DNA of 64,000 nt from Entonaema liquescens (lineage: Eukaryota > Ascomycota > Sordariomycetes > Xylariales > Xylariaceae), in contig CADCSX010000002.1 of the NCBI GenBank assembly GCA_902805475.1, positions 62,001 to 126,000 of the forward strand, in the 5' to 3' direction. This document shows positions 22,339 to 33,290 of this stretch, in pieces; the stretch's first letter is position 1; each line of letters starts with the position of its first letter. The notes under the pieces are model-generated. The model was given only the letters and a program-made list of their open reading frames with translations. It was not told the origin of the DNA and ran no database searches. Made by a program: the position numbers and the translations under genes.

Positions 22339-23152
22339 GTCCCGGAACAGCCCTTGACGGGATGCAATCATCAGATGCAGTAGCAATCCGGGGTTCAGGA
22401 ATGTATTTATGACTATTATGAATTATAATTTACGTTAACTTCTGATGTGACTAAGTGGTATATCTTAGCTCTATTCCAGTGATTGCAATAATCGCAGTTT
22501 TAAACGCTTTGCTTAGTTCGTAGATATCTTACCAGACCCGCGATTGAGGAAAGTCGAAGACCAAACATAATTCCTTAGACGAAATAAACCATTGGCGGCA
22601 ATCAACTACTGAAAAGCCACCAATTATCGAATCTCGCCAAGAATGCCTCTGTGTCTTGCCTATTGGGGAATAATATGACCCGGACAAGTTCACTGTTTAG
22701 GCAATTGACCGTCGAATTTACGGAGGGTGATCTCCCGGCAAATGTCATCTCCACTCCGGCCCCCTCAGTCGTCTCGTTCGGGGTTTCCGTATGGGCCTAC
22801 CTGCGGAGTTGATTAAGATACGGAATAATTACCTACGTAAATATACCTATCTAGCCAGTAAAACCCCTACTCAAAGTACCTATTTGTTACCCGGAATCTG
22901 TGAGCTGTCGTTACATCACGATGCGGGTCTGGTCTAGATCGTATTTCCCTAGTAGTGGATTAAATGCCCAGCTATTGCTTTAAAACCGTTGGTGGATAAC
23001 ATTTATGGTCGTAACGGAGATTACTTAAGGGGTACCCATTCATGCTGTGTTCATCTATATATCATTGGCACTCCTCTCCTGGAAATCCATTGACATTCGG
23101 TAATCAGTCGTGTTTGGAAGCATCTTATCTCCCCTACCTGTGGTATTTCAAT
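22339..23152. other. Intergenic upstream of the CE12 esterase
   Basis: An 814-bp gap with the isomerase 3' flank and the esterase promoter. No gene was seen. Confidence 0.5.
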
Positions 23153-24031
23153 ATGGGTTTTCATGGGCTCTGGTCGCTGCTGGCTCTAACAGCCACAGCT
23201 GCCCCGACAGCTGCTGCTACCATCCATCTATGCGGCGACTCGACAATGGCAAAGGGGGGCGGTGGCTCAGGAATACCCACAGAAGGTTGGGGGGAGTATC
23301 TCAAGTACAGCTTCGGTTCCGACTATGTTGTACACAACGCTGCTATCGGTGGAAGGAGTGCGAGGTCGTTTACCCGGGAAGGCCGCTTCACGGAAGTGGC
23401 TAAGGTGGTCAAGCCGGGCGATTGGGTTGTTATCGAATTCGGCCATAATGACGGGGGCAGTCTAAGCAACGACAACGGCAGAACTGATTGCCCAGGAGAC
23501 GGTGCTCAGACCTGCCAAACTACGTATAACGGTGTCAAGGAGACAGTACTCACATATCCAGCCTACTATAAGAACGCTGCGAAGTTGTTCCTTGATAAAG
23601 GGGCCAAAGTAATCCTAAATTCCCCTACCCCGAACAACGTTTGCGAGAGTGGCAAGTGTGTTGGCGACACGTCTAGATTTGACTATTACGCTTGGTGAGT
23701 GTCCTAGACCCATGGATTATTGTCTTTTTGCTGATCATCTTGAAGGCATGCGGCTGCAGAACTAGCAAACCCGGATGTTTATCATGTCCCGCATAAGCAG
23801 TATGCAGTCCAGGCCATGATGAACTTGGGCCCGTCAACCGTCAACGCCAACTATCCAAAAGACCATACCCATACAGGACCGTATATGGCTGATGTGATGG
23901 CTGGGAGCTTCGTCCTGGGCCTCAAGTGTGGGACTACAGCACTAGGTGCAGCCGTCAAGAACTCGACTGAATCTCTAACGAAATCTTTCTATGGAGCTTG
24001 TATACCGCAAAACAGCACCGTCCCTATTTAG
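23153..24031 (+). CDS. Secreted rhamnogalacturonan acetylesterase (CE12, SGNH)
   Basis: Exons 23153-23694 and 23746-24031 give 275 residues. The ATG at 23153 is chosen because it opens a signal peptide ('MGFHGLWSLLALTATAA'); the frame upstream adds a non-signal extension. The SGNH blocks are in order: nucleophile Ser30 in 'CGDSTM', Gly in 'AAIGGRSARSF', Asn in 'EFGHNDGG' and Asp/His in 'KDHTHTGPYMA'. The enzyme removes acetyl groups from rhamnogalacturonan I in pectin outside the cell, helping other pectinases reach plant cell wall. Splicing rebuilds 'YYAWHAAAELA'. There are potential N-glycosylation sites (NST) near the C-terminus. It fits a plant-associated or saprotrophic life style. Confidence 0.93.
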
Positions 24032-24322
24032 AATGGTTTAGTTGGATATCACTAGAAAGAGATTACACAAGAAACTAGGGAGTAGAGCTGCCAAATCTAT
24101 AAACTACCTACTTACTCTATATGTTTTCTCGTTGTTAATCAGCAATATCCACTTCAGTGATAACAAATTGAACATCTTATGGAAATGTAGCTCAGTATTT
24201 AAGAGCTTTGGTGTCGAGTCAGGAAAAGAGTCCCGTCCATGAAGCAGTCATAAACTCATTTATACGTGTTCTATATTAGGGAGGTAAATACACTATATTC
24301 ATATATCCAAATCAGTCGGTCT

Positions 24323-25970
24323 CTATCGCCCGCTCAGCTTTTTCTCGAGATACCGGAGAGGGAGGTAAAGTACCGCTGTGACGACAAATGCCATCTCGAA
24401 TCCGATGTCGCCAGACTTTTTCGCAATTGGGCCCTCGAACCATACTTGCGACATGCTGGGGATTACCAGCGCAAAACTTAAAGCGCTCGCCATCAAAGCC
24501 GCAACACCCCAGGGGAGACGGGATGCCACGTTCCAACTATCGTGATAATACGTGTCGTATTTACCACCCCTAAAGACATTATGTTCTACAATCACCACCG
24601 CCACAAACGCAGCAGACCAATATCCAATCAGAGCAACAAAATTCTCGAGGCTGGCGAAGAATTCTACCGCTGCTCTAATACTCACCGGTATGACAATGGC
24701 CGTGACTACGATAGAGAACATGTACCGTGGTACCACAACGAGTTGTGGGATCAGTATTTGGAAGTTGAGGGTGATTGAGTACATCGTCGCCGCGATGTTT
24801 CCAAGAAGAGTGAGCGAAAGTACGACCACGACGAATTTCCCGAAACCGCCGGCTCGCGACAACATCGCAGCCAACACGCCGCCAACCTGCGTCGACTCGT
24901 ACCCTGCTTCCCATTCGGGTATACTGGTTATAGCGCCTCCCATAGACGCCCCTAGAATCATCAGTAATACTGACGGGAATATGAGGCCCGCGTACCCATA
25001 AAGGAAGAGCCGCACGCTTCGGATCGGTTAGCTCAGGAAACAAGGAGCTTCATGGAATACGGATATAACTTACGAAGAGAATTTAGGGTTTAAGTATGTC
25101 GTAAAATCAGATGCAAGACAAGCATAAGGTATCATATAGGATGCTATGATCATCCCGAAGCTAAGGACACCACCAGGTGTCGCAGGTTCTGCCGGGGCTT
25201 GCTGGCGGAGACCCTGGCCCCCGCAACCGGTAGCAATGATGATGGCTACCAAAGCCGGGATCCAGGCGAAGCGTTCATATTGATGCAGTATATCATACCC
25301 GCAGAAAGAGATGAGCAGAGCCATAACACCCATAATAACTATGCCAACTGCGGGAGTCAGAGAACCGCCAGCTACGGCGGATAAGCATTGACCCCCGATG
25401 ACGCAAGTGACAACACAGAAGCCTGTAAGCGTAGCCAGGTTTAATACGACCGGTACAGAAACGAAGTACCTCCCAAACGAGAAACGAGCCTGGATCATTT
25501 GGCGTAAACCGGTCTTGGGACCAAGGGTACCAAGGTAGGCCGGTATAGCAGCAGTCAGAAGGCAGAAGAACACGATAACCAGAGCACAGTCTCTTAAGCT
25601 TAGCCCGTAAGTTGGACCCAGCATGCCGAACGTTATACTAATCCAGATGCCAGTCAGTTGACTATATTCAAATCCTCATTGATAGTAATAGGTTAACGAA
25701 AACTTACGGTAAGAGGTTTATATTCATACATGCCCATATCGAAAAGTAGCTGGTGTAATTGGTGGCTGTCCGGTCTTCCAACGCTACTGGCATAACTCCT
25801 CGGTCTTCAATGGGGCCATCCGAGATCAATTTCGCCAAGGTCTTTAGAATCCTCTTTACTGGTGTATGATTTCTCGATTCAACAGAGTCTCTATGCCCAA
25901 CAGTCTTTTCGACATCCTTGCTAATTGGCACTGGTTCATTTCGGGTGTCCTGCTCACCCTGCCGCATCAT
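24323..25970 (-). CDS. NCS1 purine-cytosine permease (Fcy2/FcyB-like)
   Basis: Exons 25970-25708, 25637-25074 and 25016-24323 give 506 residues and about 12 membrane helices. Family markers are 'RTATNYTSYFSIWA' and 'NLLPITFGMLGPTYG' for helix 1, 'GPKTGLRQMIQARFSFG', 'IPYACLASDFTTYL' and 'IGYWSAAFVAVVIVEH'. It should import cytosine, purines or a related heterocycle with protons at the plasma membrane. Intron 1 is taken to 25638 because the acceptor has a strong CTGAC branch and gives the canonical 'NLLPITFG'; an earlier AG at 25662 would insert eight residues. The tandem FAD dehydrogenase lies 738 bp upstream on the same strand. Confidence 0.92.
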
Positions 25971-26708
25971 GATAAAATTTCCAAGAGTTAAAATATATGT
26001 GCTTCGTAGATAGTATGTAGCGAAATATTCTGCGAAGTCGCAATTACCTAGTCACTCGATTAGAGTATAGGTTCCTGAATAGCATCAAAGTATAAGGAAG
26101 CCAACTCTTAAGTGACAACAAAATGTGAGGACAACCAGGCGACTGCAGTGATTTTCAGATCAGCCCTATGAGTCCAAGTCCCAATATTTCGGGTTTCGAA
26201 AAGCTTATTTCTTTGATGTACGAGATTCTCCAGAAAGATCGACGAGGATTAGTGATATCACATGTGCAAGGGCAGAGAATTCGAGAATGGGACCATCTAA
26301 CCTTACTGCAAACCCCCAAGGTTCTAGGCCCAAGAGATATATATACGGGATTTCTTCGCCAGCGGGAGTATGCGGGGGTCTAGACTTTATCTGGACTGCG
26401 AATTAAGTGATGTAATTGCCACAAGAAAAAAGTTTTCTCTGTCATCTTTCACTTAACAAAAAGACTCAAAATACCCCGTACAGTATAGATAAGGTGTACA
26501 TAGCAGTATATTCGCACCGTGTCTCCTTTTTCTCACAAGTTGAAGCAGTTATGCTTTCGCATTCAGTAGCAATTTCATAAATAGGTAGAGTTTCCATCTA
26601 CGTGGTTAGATATCGCAGAAATAAGTAGGATTTAGATATGGTGCTTAGGAGGCAGATATGCTAAAAGGTTCCTAGTACTTCGACTAGAGCGTAATTCATC
26701 CAACTGGT
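25971..26708. other. Intergenic between FAD dehydrogenase and permease
   Basis: A 738-bp tandem gap holding the permease promoter. No gene was seen. Confidence 0.5.
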
Positions 26709-28417
26709 TCATATAGAACCATCACCAGTACGGTGAGTCTTTGTTCTACCAGCAGCTTCCCTTCCTGATATCCTACCCATCACGGTGCCCATAGTCAGCC
26801 CACTGCCGCCGGGGTAGTTATCCCAGAAGAGCCCTCCCACCAGCTCACCCGCGCAATATAGACCTTCTATTTTCCGAAAGGTGGCCTCGCTCACGACCTC
26901 CGCGGAACGCGTGACCGCCAGCCCACCGAACGTGAACGTAATGCCGCATGTCACCTCTACGGCCTGAAATGGGCCACACTCGATAGGCATAGCCCAGTTG
27001 GCCTTGCCGATTTCAAGCGACTTTGACCTACTCTGTGTCGACATACCATCCTTCACAGTCGGATCAAACTTAATTCCGGGGCGGCGTTCCTGCTGAAAGC
27101 TTGCGCAGGCGGTATTAAATCCAGCAATTGTCTCGAGAAAACGTGTCTTGTTTTTTAATCCCCTCTTCACGAGTATGTTGGCGAGCTGGTCGAGCGTTTC
27201 GGCCCTTAGGTTTGTAGTCACGTCGTCCGCGTATTCCTCTTGCCGCAGAAACTTGCTTCCATTTGCGTCCCAAATCTGGAACGCAATGCCCTGCGGTTGT
27301 TTCAGGATCTCTCTCCCATAAATGGCATACGTAAAATTTCGCAGGTCAAAGCCCTCGTCCACAAAGCGTCTTCCATCGACGTTCACCATGATGCCGAGTG
27401 GGTAGCCCGATTTGGTGTATCGGTTAGTCAACGCACGGTTCCCAGACGCAAGGGGCGAGTTGGCATCCCAAGCAACAGAGTGGCAACCCGAGTAGTTGCC
27501 CTCTAGTTTGGCCCCAAGCTTTCTTGCCATTGCGTGGCCATCGCCAGTATTGTATTTAGATCCTCGAACGTGAGCCAAATCCCAACCAGGGCCTAGATAT
27601 TGGGCGCGTAATGCCGGAGATGCTTGGAAACCACCACAGGCCAATACAACACCCCCTCGGGCGCCAATAGTCTTCAGGCTTCCGTTCCTAAAGGTTTTGA
27701 CACCAACTACACCATTTCCCGTGGGGTCGGCTATTAGATCAACCGCCGGAGAACCGAAATAAATATCTACTCCATATTTCCTCGCGGTATTTAGGTGAAA
27801 TTCGAATAATTCCTTGCCTTGACCTATATCAAATATCAGTGCCGGGAATGGAAGGCTGGCCAGGTCGGGTAGAAATCTCACCAGCCATGCTCAAGACCAT
27901 TCCGCCCCAAAATTTGTACTTTCCATCCACAAGATATGCTTGCCTATTGAAAGAAAGAATGAAGGCGGCCCCTAAATCCATCAGCCATTGAACTGCTTCT
28001 CTCGAATTGCTCACGAGGATATCAGCGAGCACCGGGTCTGCTCTCCCTTTGGTAACCCGATTGATGTCCTTTAATTAAATCAGCCATAGCTAACTTATAC
28101 AAAGCTCTAGGCTGGTAGGAGATTACCGCATGGAAGTCGGCTTCTGTGTAAGGCGCCATCTCGATCTTCTCAACAAGATCTCGCGACAAGCCTTTTGTGC
28201 CGTCGGGCTGGAACAGGTAGGGTACCAGGTCTTGCAAGCCATCGAAGCAGCATCTAAACGCAGCAGCCGTGTAAAATGTGTTACCCCCAGCGTCCTCAAT
28301 GGGTGCTTTCTCAAGTAGGCAGACCCGAGCGCCGATTTGCGCTGCGGTAATAGCCGCTGAGAATCCGGCATTACCACCCCCAATTACTACGACGTCATAG
28401 GCTTCATCAAAATCCAT
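26709..28417 (-). CDS. FAD-dependent dehydrogenase, fumarate reductase/TcuA-like
   Basis: Exons 28417-28127, 28068-27882 and 27823-26709 give 530 residues. The N-terminal 'DVVVIGGGNAGFSAA' is a Rossmann FAD-binding motif, followed by 'LLEKAP' and 'GGNTFYTAAAFR'. Middle motifs 'INRVTKGRADPVLADIL' and 'FWGGMVLSMAG' and the C-terminal 'CGITFTFGGLAV' and 'YPGGSGLTMGTVMGR' match the fumarate reductase/succinate dehydrogenase flavoprotein fold, closest in style to tricarballylate dehydrogenase TcuA. It should oxidise or reduce a C-C bond next to a carboxylate; the substrate is unknown. Intron 1 (28126-28069) is needed: read through, the frame breaks at about 28020. The downstream NCS1 permease on the same strand may supply a substrate, but that link is only positional. 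Confidence 0.88.
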
Positions 28418-28991
28418 GGCGTAATAATTAAATGTTAGGTAGTCATGAGTATGCTGTTTTATAACGTTGCTCTGTGGGTGCGAAAACTGAGATTGGTAAA
28501 ATATAAAAAGTCTGACCAACTCCAACTTACCCCAACTGGGCCCTGCCAAAGAAAGGATCACGGGAGGGACCAGGTGGCAGACCATAGGGGGATGAATGGT
28601 AATGGAAACGGCGATTGTGAACCCAAAACCTGAGGCCCAAAGATTATCACGGCCACCTTCGTAGTAGTCAATAAGCATATAAGAGAGTAAGAGGAACATA
28701 TTAATTATCTTAGTGCTAGGTCAAAGGGGGTGAAAATCATCTGGGGTATTTGGAATTAAGTTGAATTTTCCGTCTAGCAATTGTCGTAGGCATTAAAACT
28801 TCGTAGTAACTATCACCTAAACAGGACGAACATAAAGTATAGAACATGTTTATCATTCGAAAGACCTTTAATACGGCCTTTGGTAGATTCGTGAGTATAG
28901 GTTGCCATCAACTTAGGAGCCGAATAACACATCCTACATATCGCAGAGTAACAGCGGGTACTCCAGCTCTGATGATTCTTGAAATTTAATT
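28418..28991. other. Intergenic, nothing seen
   Basis: A 574-bp tandem gap with the 5' flank of the FAD dehydrogenase and the tail of the Mtf2-like gene. Confidence 0.5.
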
Positions 28992-30377
28992 TCATATCTC
29001 ATTTTCGCTGACTGTAGAGTCCACGGCTTCTTGCCAACGCTTTACACGGTATCGCACAGACCGATCATATTCGGGCATGGTCATGAGGGCCTTTCCAAAG
29101 GAACCACCAGTCTCCTTAGTAGTTAATCTAGTTAACACCGTATCTACTCTCCGTAGGAAAGATGCAGTTTGCACGTCGAAGGAGAGTCCGCAATTACGCA
29201 TTTCTTCTAACAGGCCCAATACTCCGGATACGTCACCACGTCGAGTCCAGTAAATCTCTAGAAGCTCATTATAGAAAGGTGTTGATACGCCAAGAATATA
29301 TGACTCGAGTCCTAGCTCCTTAATTCGGGGTAGGACGGAGAATGCGAGAGGTGATGGTGTACGAAATGCGGTGTCGAGACGTCGCAGCGCAAGTAGGAGA
29401 TATTCGGGGTATAGCGGCCCGTGTATTCCGAGACTCAGTTCCTGGGATGAAGTATCGCCTTGGGCAGATATGGCATCTATTTCTTCAGGAGAAAGAATTC
29501 CCGACGTATCGTCACTGTCGAGAGTAGTGGTTATATCTTCGGGATCGTCTACTGTAGGCTCCTCCATGTCTTCCATGCCCTCCAGCTCGTCAGACACTGG
29601 TTCTGTGAACTTGGATATATCTCTGCTAATGTCGAGTCTGGCAGGCATTGTGAACACTTCCTTTTCTAGGACATCCCAAAGTTCGAAGTCTGTCTTGGCA
29701 GCAGTAATCAACCCTTCAACACGAGTTCGCTCGGGGGCGCGCTTAGCCTCTAGCTCGATATTGCGGTCAACGGCATCAGCAGGGACTTTCCAACCTTCAT
29801 CCTCATCAAAGTCTTCTCGACTGCTCGCGATAGAATCTTCATCATATGCAATGTCATCGTTATCCGGACGCCTTACTTTTAAAGGCCTAGGCTTGATAGT
29901 ATCGAATGCCTTGCTGGCAGCGGCACGCAGTTCGGGCGGAAACCGCAAAAGAGCCTTCTGACGATCTTTGGTAATGCCACTGGGACCATTAGGAGTGGTA
30001 ACGGTAGCCGGGCGGAGCTGCTTAGCATCTTTAGCAGCTTGCTGCATTATAGCCATCGTAGTACGGTTGGCTGAGGCTGGTGATGAATCTCCGGGTACAA
30101 AAGGCTTAAGACCGCGAGCTCTTATATCGGCAAAGATACGTTCAAAAATACGTCTTTCTGAAGGGGTGATGGTACCCTGACGAGAGTCTTGTTCTGGAGG
30201 ATGCACATCTTTAGGGATATAAGAGGCAAAAGGTATATCTTCACCCTCTTTTAATTGGCGTCGCGTAGCATGTAATGAACGAGAGAGTGAGAGAGTAATT
30301 CGAGGACTACCTCTCTGGATAGTCCTCGTATGATAAAGGAACGGTAGCAAAGTTGATGTCATTTTGGGAGACGCCAT
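28992..30377 (-). CDS. Mtf2-like mitochondrial expression factor
   Basis: Single exon, about 461 residues from the ATG at 30377. The frame continues upstream to another ATG at 30476, but that extension encodes a lysine run from a poly-T tract and does not look conserved. The N-terminus ('LLPFLYHTRTIQRG', 'LSRSLHATRR') is rich in Arg, Ser and hydrophobics without acids, a likely mitochondrial targeting peptide. The middle is acidic and disordered. The last ~130 residues, from 'GPLYPEYLLLALRRLDTAF' to the 'EYDRSVRYRVKRW' tail, match the C-terminal domain of Mtf2/Nam1-type proteins, which couple mitochondrial RNA polymerase to mRNA processing and translation. It is divergent from CMR1. Confidence 0.72.
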   Translation of the reverse strand: MASPKMTSTLLPFLYHTRTIQRGSPRITLSLSRSLHATRRQLKEGEDIPFASYIPKDVHPPEQDSRQGTITPSERRIFERIFADIRARGLKPFVPGDSSPASANRTTMAIMQQAAKDAKQLRPATVTTPNGPSGITKDRQKALLRFPPELRAAASKAFDTIKPRPLKVRRPDNDDIAYDEDSIASSREDFDEDEGWKVPADAVDRNIELEAKRAPERTRVEGLITAAKTDFELWDVLEKEVFTMPARLDISRDISKFTEPVSDELEGMEDMEEPTVDDPEDITTTLDSDDTSGILSPEEIDAISAQGDTSSQELSLGIHGPLYPEYLLLALRRLDTAFRTPSPLAFSVLPRIKELGLESYILGVSTPFYNELLEIYWTRRGDVSGVLGLLEEMRNCGLSFDVQTASFLRRVDTVLTRLTTKETGGSFGKALMTMPEYDRSVRYRVKRWQEAVDSTVSENEI

Positions 30378-31003
30378 GAAGAAGTAAGCTTCTTCAATAT
30401 TCTTCTTTTTTTTTTTCTTTCCCTCTAGGTAACGGGATACTTTTTTTCTGGTTATCGATAAGCGTAGATTTTCCATTCTCCATCTCTTCGTAATATTGCT
30501 CGCCTGCCGAAATGCTAAAAATTAACGGCTTGGCGCTCTAACTAGAGTGACGTATTAAATGTATACAGGGATACGCGGTAGCGCATGATATCGCGTCTTC
30601 CCGTTCTTAATTGATTTTTGTCATTCCCTCTATTCGGCTTTAAATCACTTCAATCATCACTTATACTTGCGCGTTTCTAGTACAACTTCTTCTCGCCTTT
30701 CGTTCAAGTAATGACCCTGTGATTTGATTGCTATCCAATTATTCTTCTCCATATTTTCTTCCCCGAAATTCTATTCCGTGACAAGTTAGAGCAAGAAGAA
30801 GATAGAGTCTCCATCCGAGGCGACTGAAGCCTATTTCACCCCTAGTCACTTTCGCTGCACATCCAACATCGCCAATCTCAACGTCTGCCTACCTAGGCGT
30901 CAAACTCTCTTTTTTTCTCTCCTTCTTTCTACTCATATCCAGAAGTAGTCACACACTTATCCTTTCCCCAATATCCACCTCAGTCTCATTAAATCTAATT
31001 ATA
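30378..31003. promoter_or_regulatory. Divergent promoter region, Mtf2-like / CMR1
   Basis: A 626-bp gap with pyrimidine-rich stretches before the CMR1 start (CTCTCTTTTTTTCTCTCC near 30905), as is common in fungal 5' leaders. A T-run lies at about 30407-30418 on the Mtf2 side. Confidence 0.4.
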
Positions 31004-32654
31004 ATGGCTCCTGAGCTAAGTACCTTCGAGGCTCGAAGAAGAGCAAATGTCGTGAATAATGCGAAACTACTCAAAGACTCGGCCGAGGTTGCGGCCAAGA
31101 TGCGCAAGGCTGCAGCTCCGCCGCCGAGAGCAACTGCGCCCAAGAAGAGGAGAGCCGCCGAGCCAGCTCCTCGTACCCGCGTCATGCCTACTCGGCAGAG
31201 TGCAAGACTTGCCGGAACTGGTTCTGAACCAAGTCTCAAACTTGAAGATATCCCCGCTGAGTTGAAGCCACCGGAACCCAAACGCATTCGCACAAGTGGC
31301 GATTTACAATTATCGAATCTTCAAGTCGAAGGCCAGAGATGGTCAAGTACCAATGCTCTCGCCTCCTTCGTCCAAGGCGCTCAACCAGGTGTTCGAACAT
31401 TCACCGAGGATGATATCAAGGATACCTCAGACAGCAAGCTAAAGGACCTCAGAAAGGAGATGGGTGATCTCACACTCTACGACGGCTGGGTTCCCAATGG
31501 TAGGTGCCTATGTTAAGGATCTCCAATGTAGAATCGTAGTATTAACCATATGCAGATATCAAAATTACTCCCGAACGAGTGTATTCTCTCACATTTCATC
31601 CCATACAGGATAAACCGATCATCCTTGCAGGTGATAAAAAGGGTACCTTGGGCTTTTTTGACGCTTCGCAAGAAAAACCTACTTATCCCGAGGATGATGA
31701 CGAAGACGTCGATATTCCTCTGCCTCAAGTGGGTGCCTTCGAAGTACATAGTAGGACTATTACTTCCATAAAAGTGCCTATATTCGACCCGAACTCAGTC
31801 ATTACCAGCTCCTACGACTCGTCAATACGTTGCTTAGATTTACAGTCGCAAGTTAGCACTCAGCTATGGCAGCCTGATGATGATGATATAGATATGGGTA
31901 TCTCATGCATTGATCTGTCCCCCGAAGCTAAAGACACCATCCTCTTTTCGACTTTAGAAGGCACTTTAGGAAGATTCGATAGGCGTTCGAAGAGCAAAGC
32001 AGATATCTGGAGCCTATCCGACAATAAGATTGGTGGCTTTTCCCTTAACCCTCTCCTCCCTCATCTTGTAGCGACAGCATCGCTCGACAGAACACTAAAG
32101 ATATGGGACCTAAGAATGGTCAAAGGCAAGGGAGACCTTCGTCATCCCTCATTATTAGGCGAGCATCAGTCTCGATTGTCCGTGTCGCACGCTTCGTGGA
32201 GTCGAGGAGGCTACATAGCAACTTCATCCTATGATGACACGGTCAAGGTTTACGATATGACTGACGCAATGAAATGGAAGCCCGGCCAAGACCTTTCGGA
32301 TAAGCAGATGAAGCCGGCCCACGCTATCCCACATAATAACCAAACCGGCCGCTGGGTAACAATTCTTAAGCCGCAATGGCAGATCAACCCCGCAGATGGT
32401 GTTGAGAAGTTTGCCATCGCCAATATGAACCGGTTCGTTGATATTTATGATACTGAAGGAAAGCAGCTTGGTCAGCTCGACGGCGAAGGAATCACCGCTG
32501 TGCCCGCAGTCGCAGAGTTCCACCCTACGTTGAATTGGCTGGTATGTATTTAGAGTCGCCCATTTTTCCTCGCCCCTCTAATTTGGAGTGATGCTAACAT
32601 GCTATCCGGTAGGCCGGTGGAACTTCCAGTGGGAAACTATGTCTTTGGATGTAG
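31004..32654 (+). CDS. CMR1: CMR1-type WD40 DNA damage-binding protein
   Basis: Exons 31004-31499, 31556-32541 and 32613-32654 give 507 residues. The N-terminal ~110 residues are basic and Ala/Pro-rich, beginning 'FEARRRANVVNNAKLL' and containing 'TRQSARLAG', characteristic of Cmr1. From about 165 a seven-bladed WD40 propeller follows, with 'VYSLTFHP', 'LAGDKKGTLGFFD', 'ITSSYDSSIRCLDL', 'TASLDRTLKIWDLR' and 'ATSSYDDTVKVYDM'. Cmr1/YDL156W binds chromatin and DNA, accumulates in stress-induced nuclear foci and takes part in the response to replication stress. The third exon adds only 13 codons ('AGGTSSGKLCLWM') to close the last blade. Confidence 0.93.
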
Positions 32655-33290
32655 GTGTAAACGAGATTGAAAGCAGTGTATGAGTTAGGAAGCCAACGAA
32701 TCGCGAATAAGCAGGGTTTAGCACCTATAGCTTCGACACTTGTAAAAATTACAATATTGCATCCCGGGATAGCGAAACCATGGGAGTGATGTACTTAGGG
32801 TATAGGCGTAGGGACATGGTTGGCTGGTTCTAATTTAACAATGGACAACAATATCCTCTTTGATATTGAATAACACGCACGCTAGGTCGCAACAAATAAG
32901 CCAATGTAAAACCTGGTTGGGGAGAAGGTTCGGAATAAAAGATTATACAACACTTTTCTGCCTTGCCTTAGAAGCTACAGTAACTATCTATGTTACTCGT
33001 ATTCAGATTATTTTATGGCATGTGTTAATAACTGCCATTCTATTCCATTATATGAGAGCTCAACAACTCTTTTTGTAAACTCTTATGTTAGCTTTTATTG
33101 GATAGCTTCGTAGGCGTCCAATGCCATTCCATGCGTCATGTCCTTATAATCCGTACGTAAAGCTTCATCATGTACATGGTTCTAAAGGCCATAAGAATGT
33201 GATTGTAAAAGTTGATTTCTGGTCGTGCTGGATTTGGAAAGGATTATACTCCCTGTAGTGCCCTAAATAAATGATACGATCCCAGAGCTA
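32655..33290. other. Convergent intergenic, nothing seen
   Basis: A 636-bp gap between the tails of CMR1 and the Cdc7-like kinase gene. The short frames have no recognisable features. Confidence 0.5.

Noticed and set aside
25638..25662. Alternative acceptor at 25662 in permease intron 1
   Set aside because: It would insert eight residues before 'ITFGMLGPTYG'; the acceptor at 25638 has a better branch site and gives the canonical junction.
28020..28126. Apparent frameshift in the FAD dehydrogenase near 28060
   Set aside because: A 58-nt intron (GTAATC donor at 28126, TTAAAG acceptor ending 28069) restores 'DFHADINRVTKGRADP', the expected family sequence.
29371..29961. 196-codon plus-strand frame opposite the Mtf2-like gene
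   Set aside because: Ser-rich shadow of the acidic coding strand; no independent features.
30377..30476. N-terminal extension of the Mtf2-like protein to the ATG at 30476
   Set aside because: It encodes a lysine run from a poly-T tract and would bury the mitochondrial targeting sequence; the ATG at 30377 is more plausible, though this is not proven.
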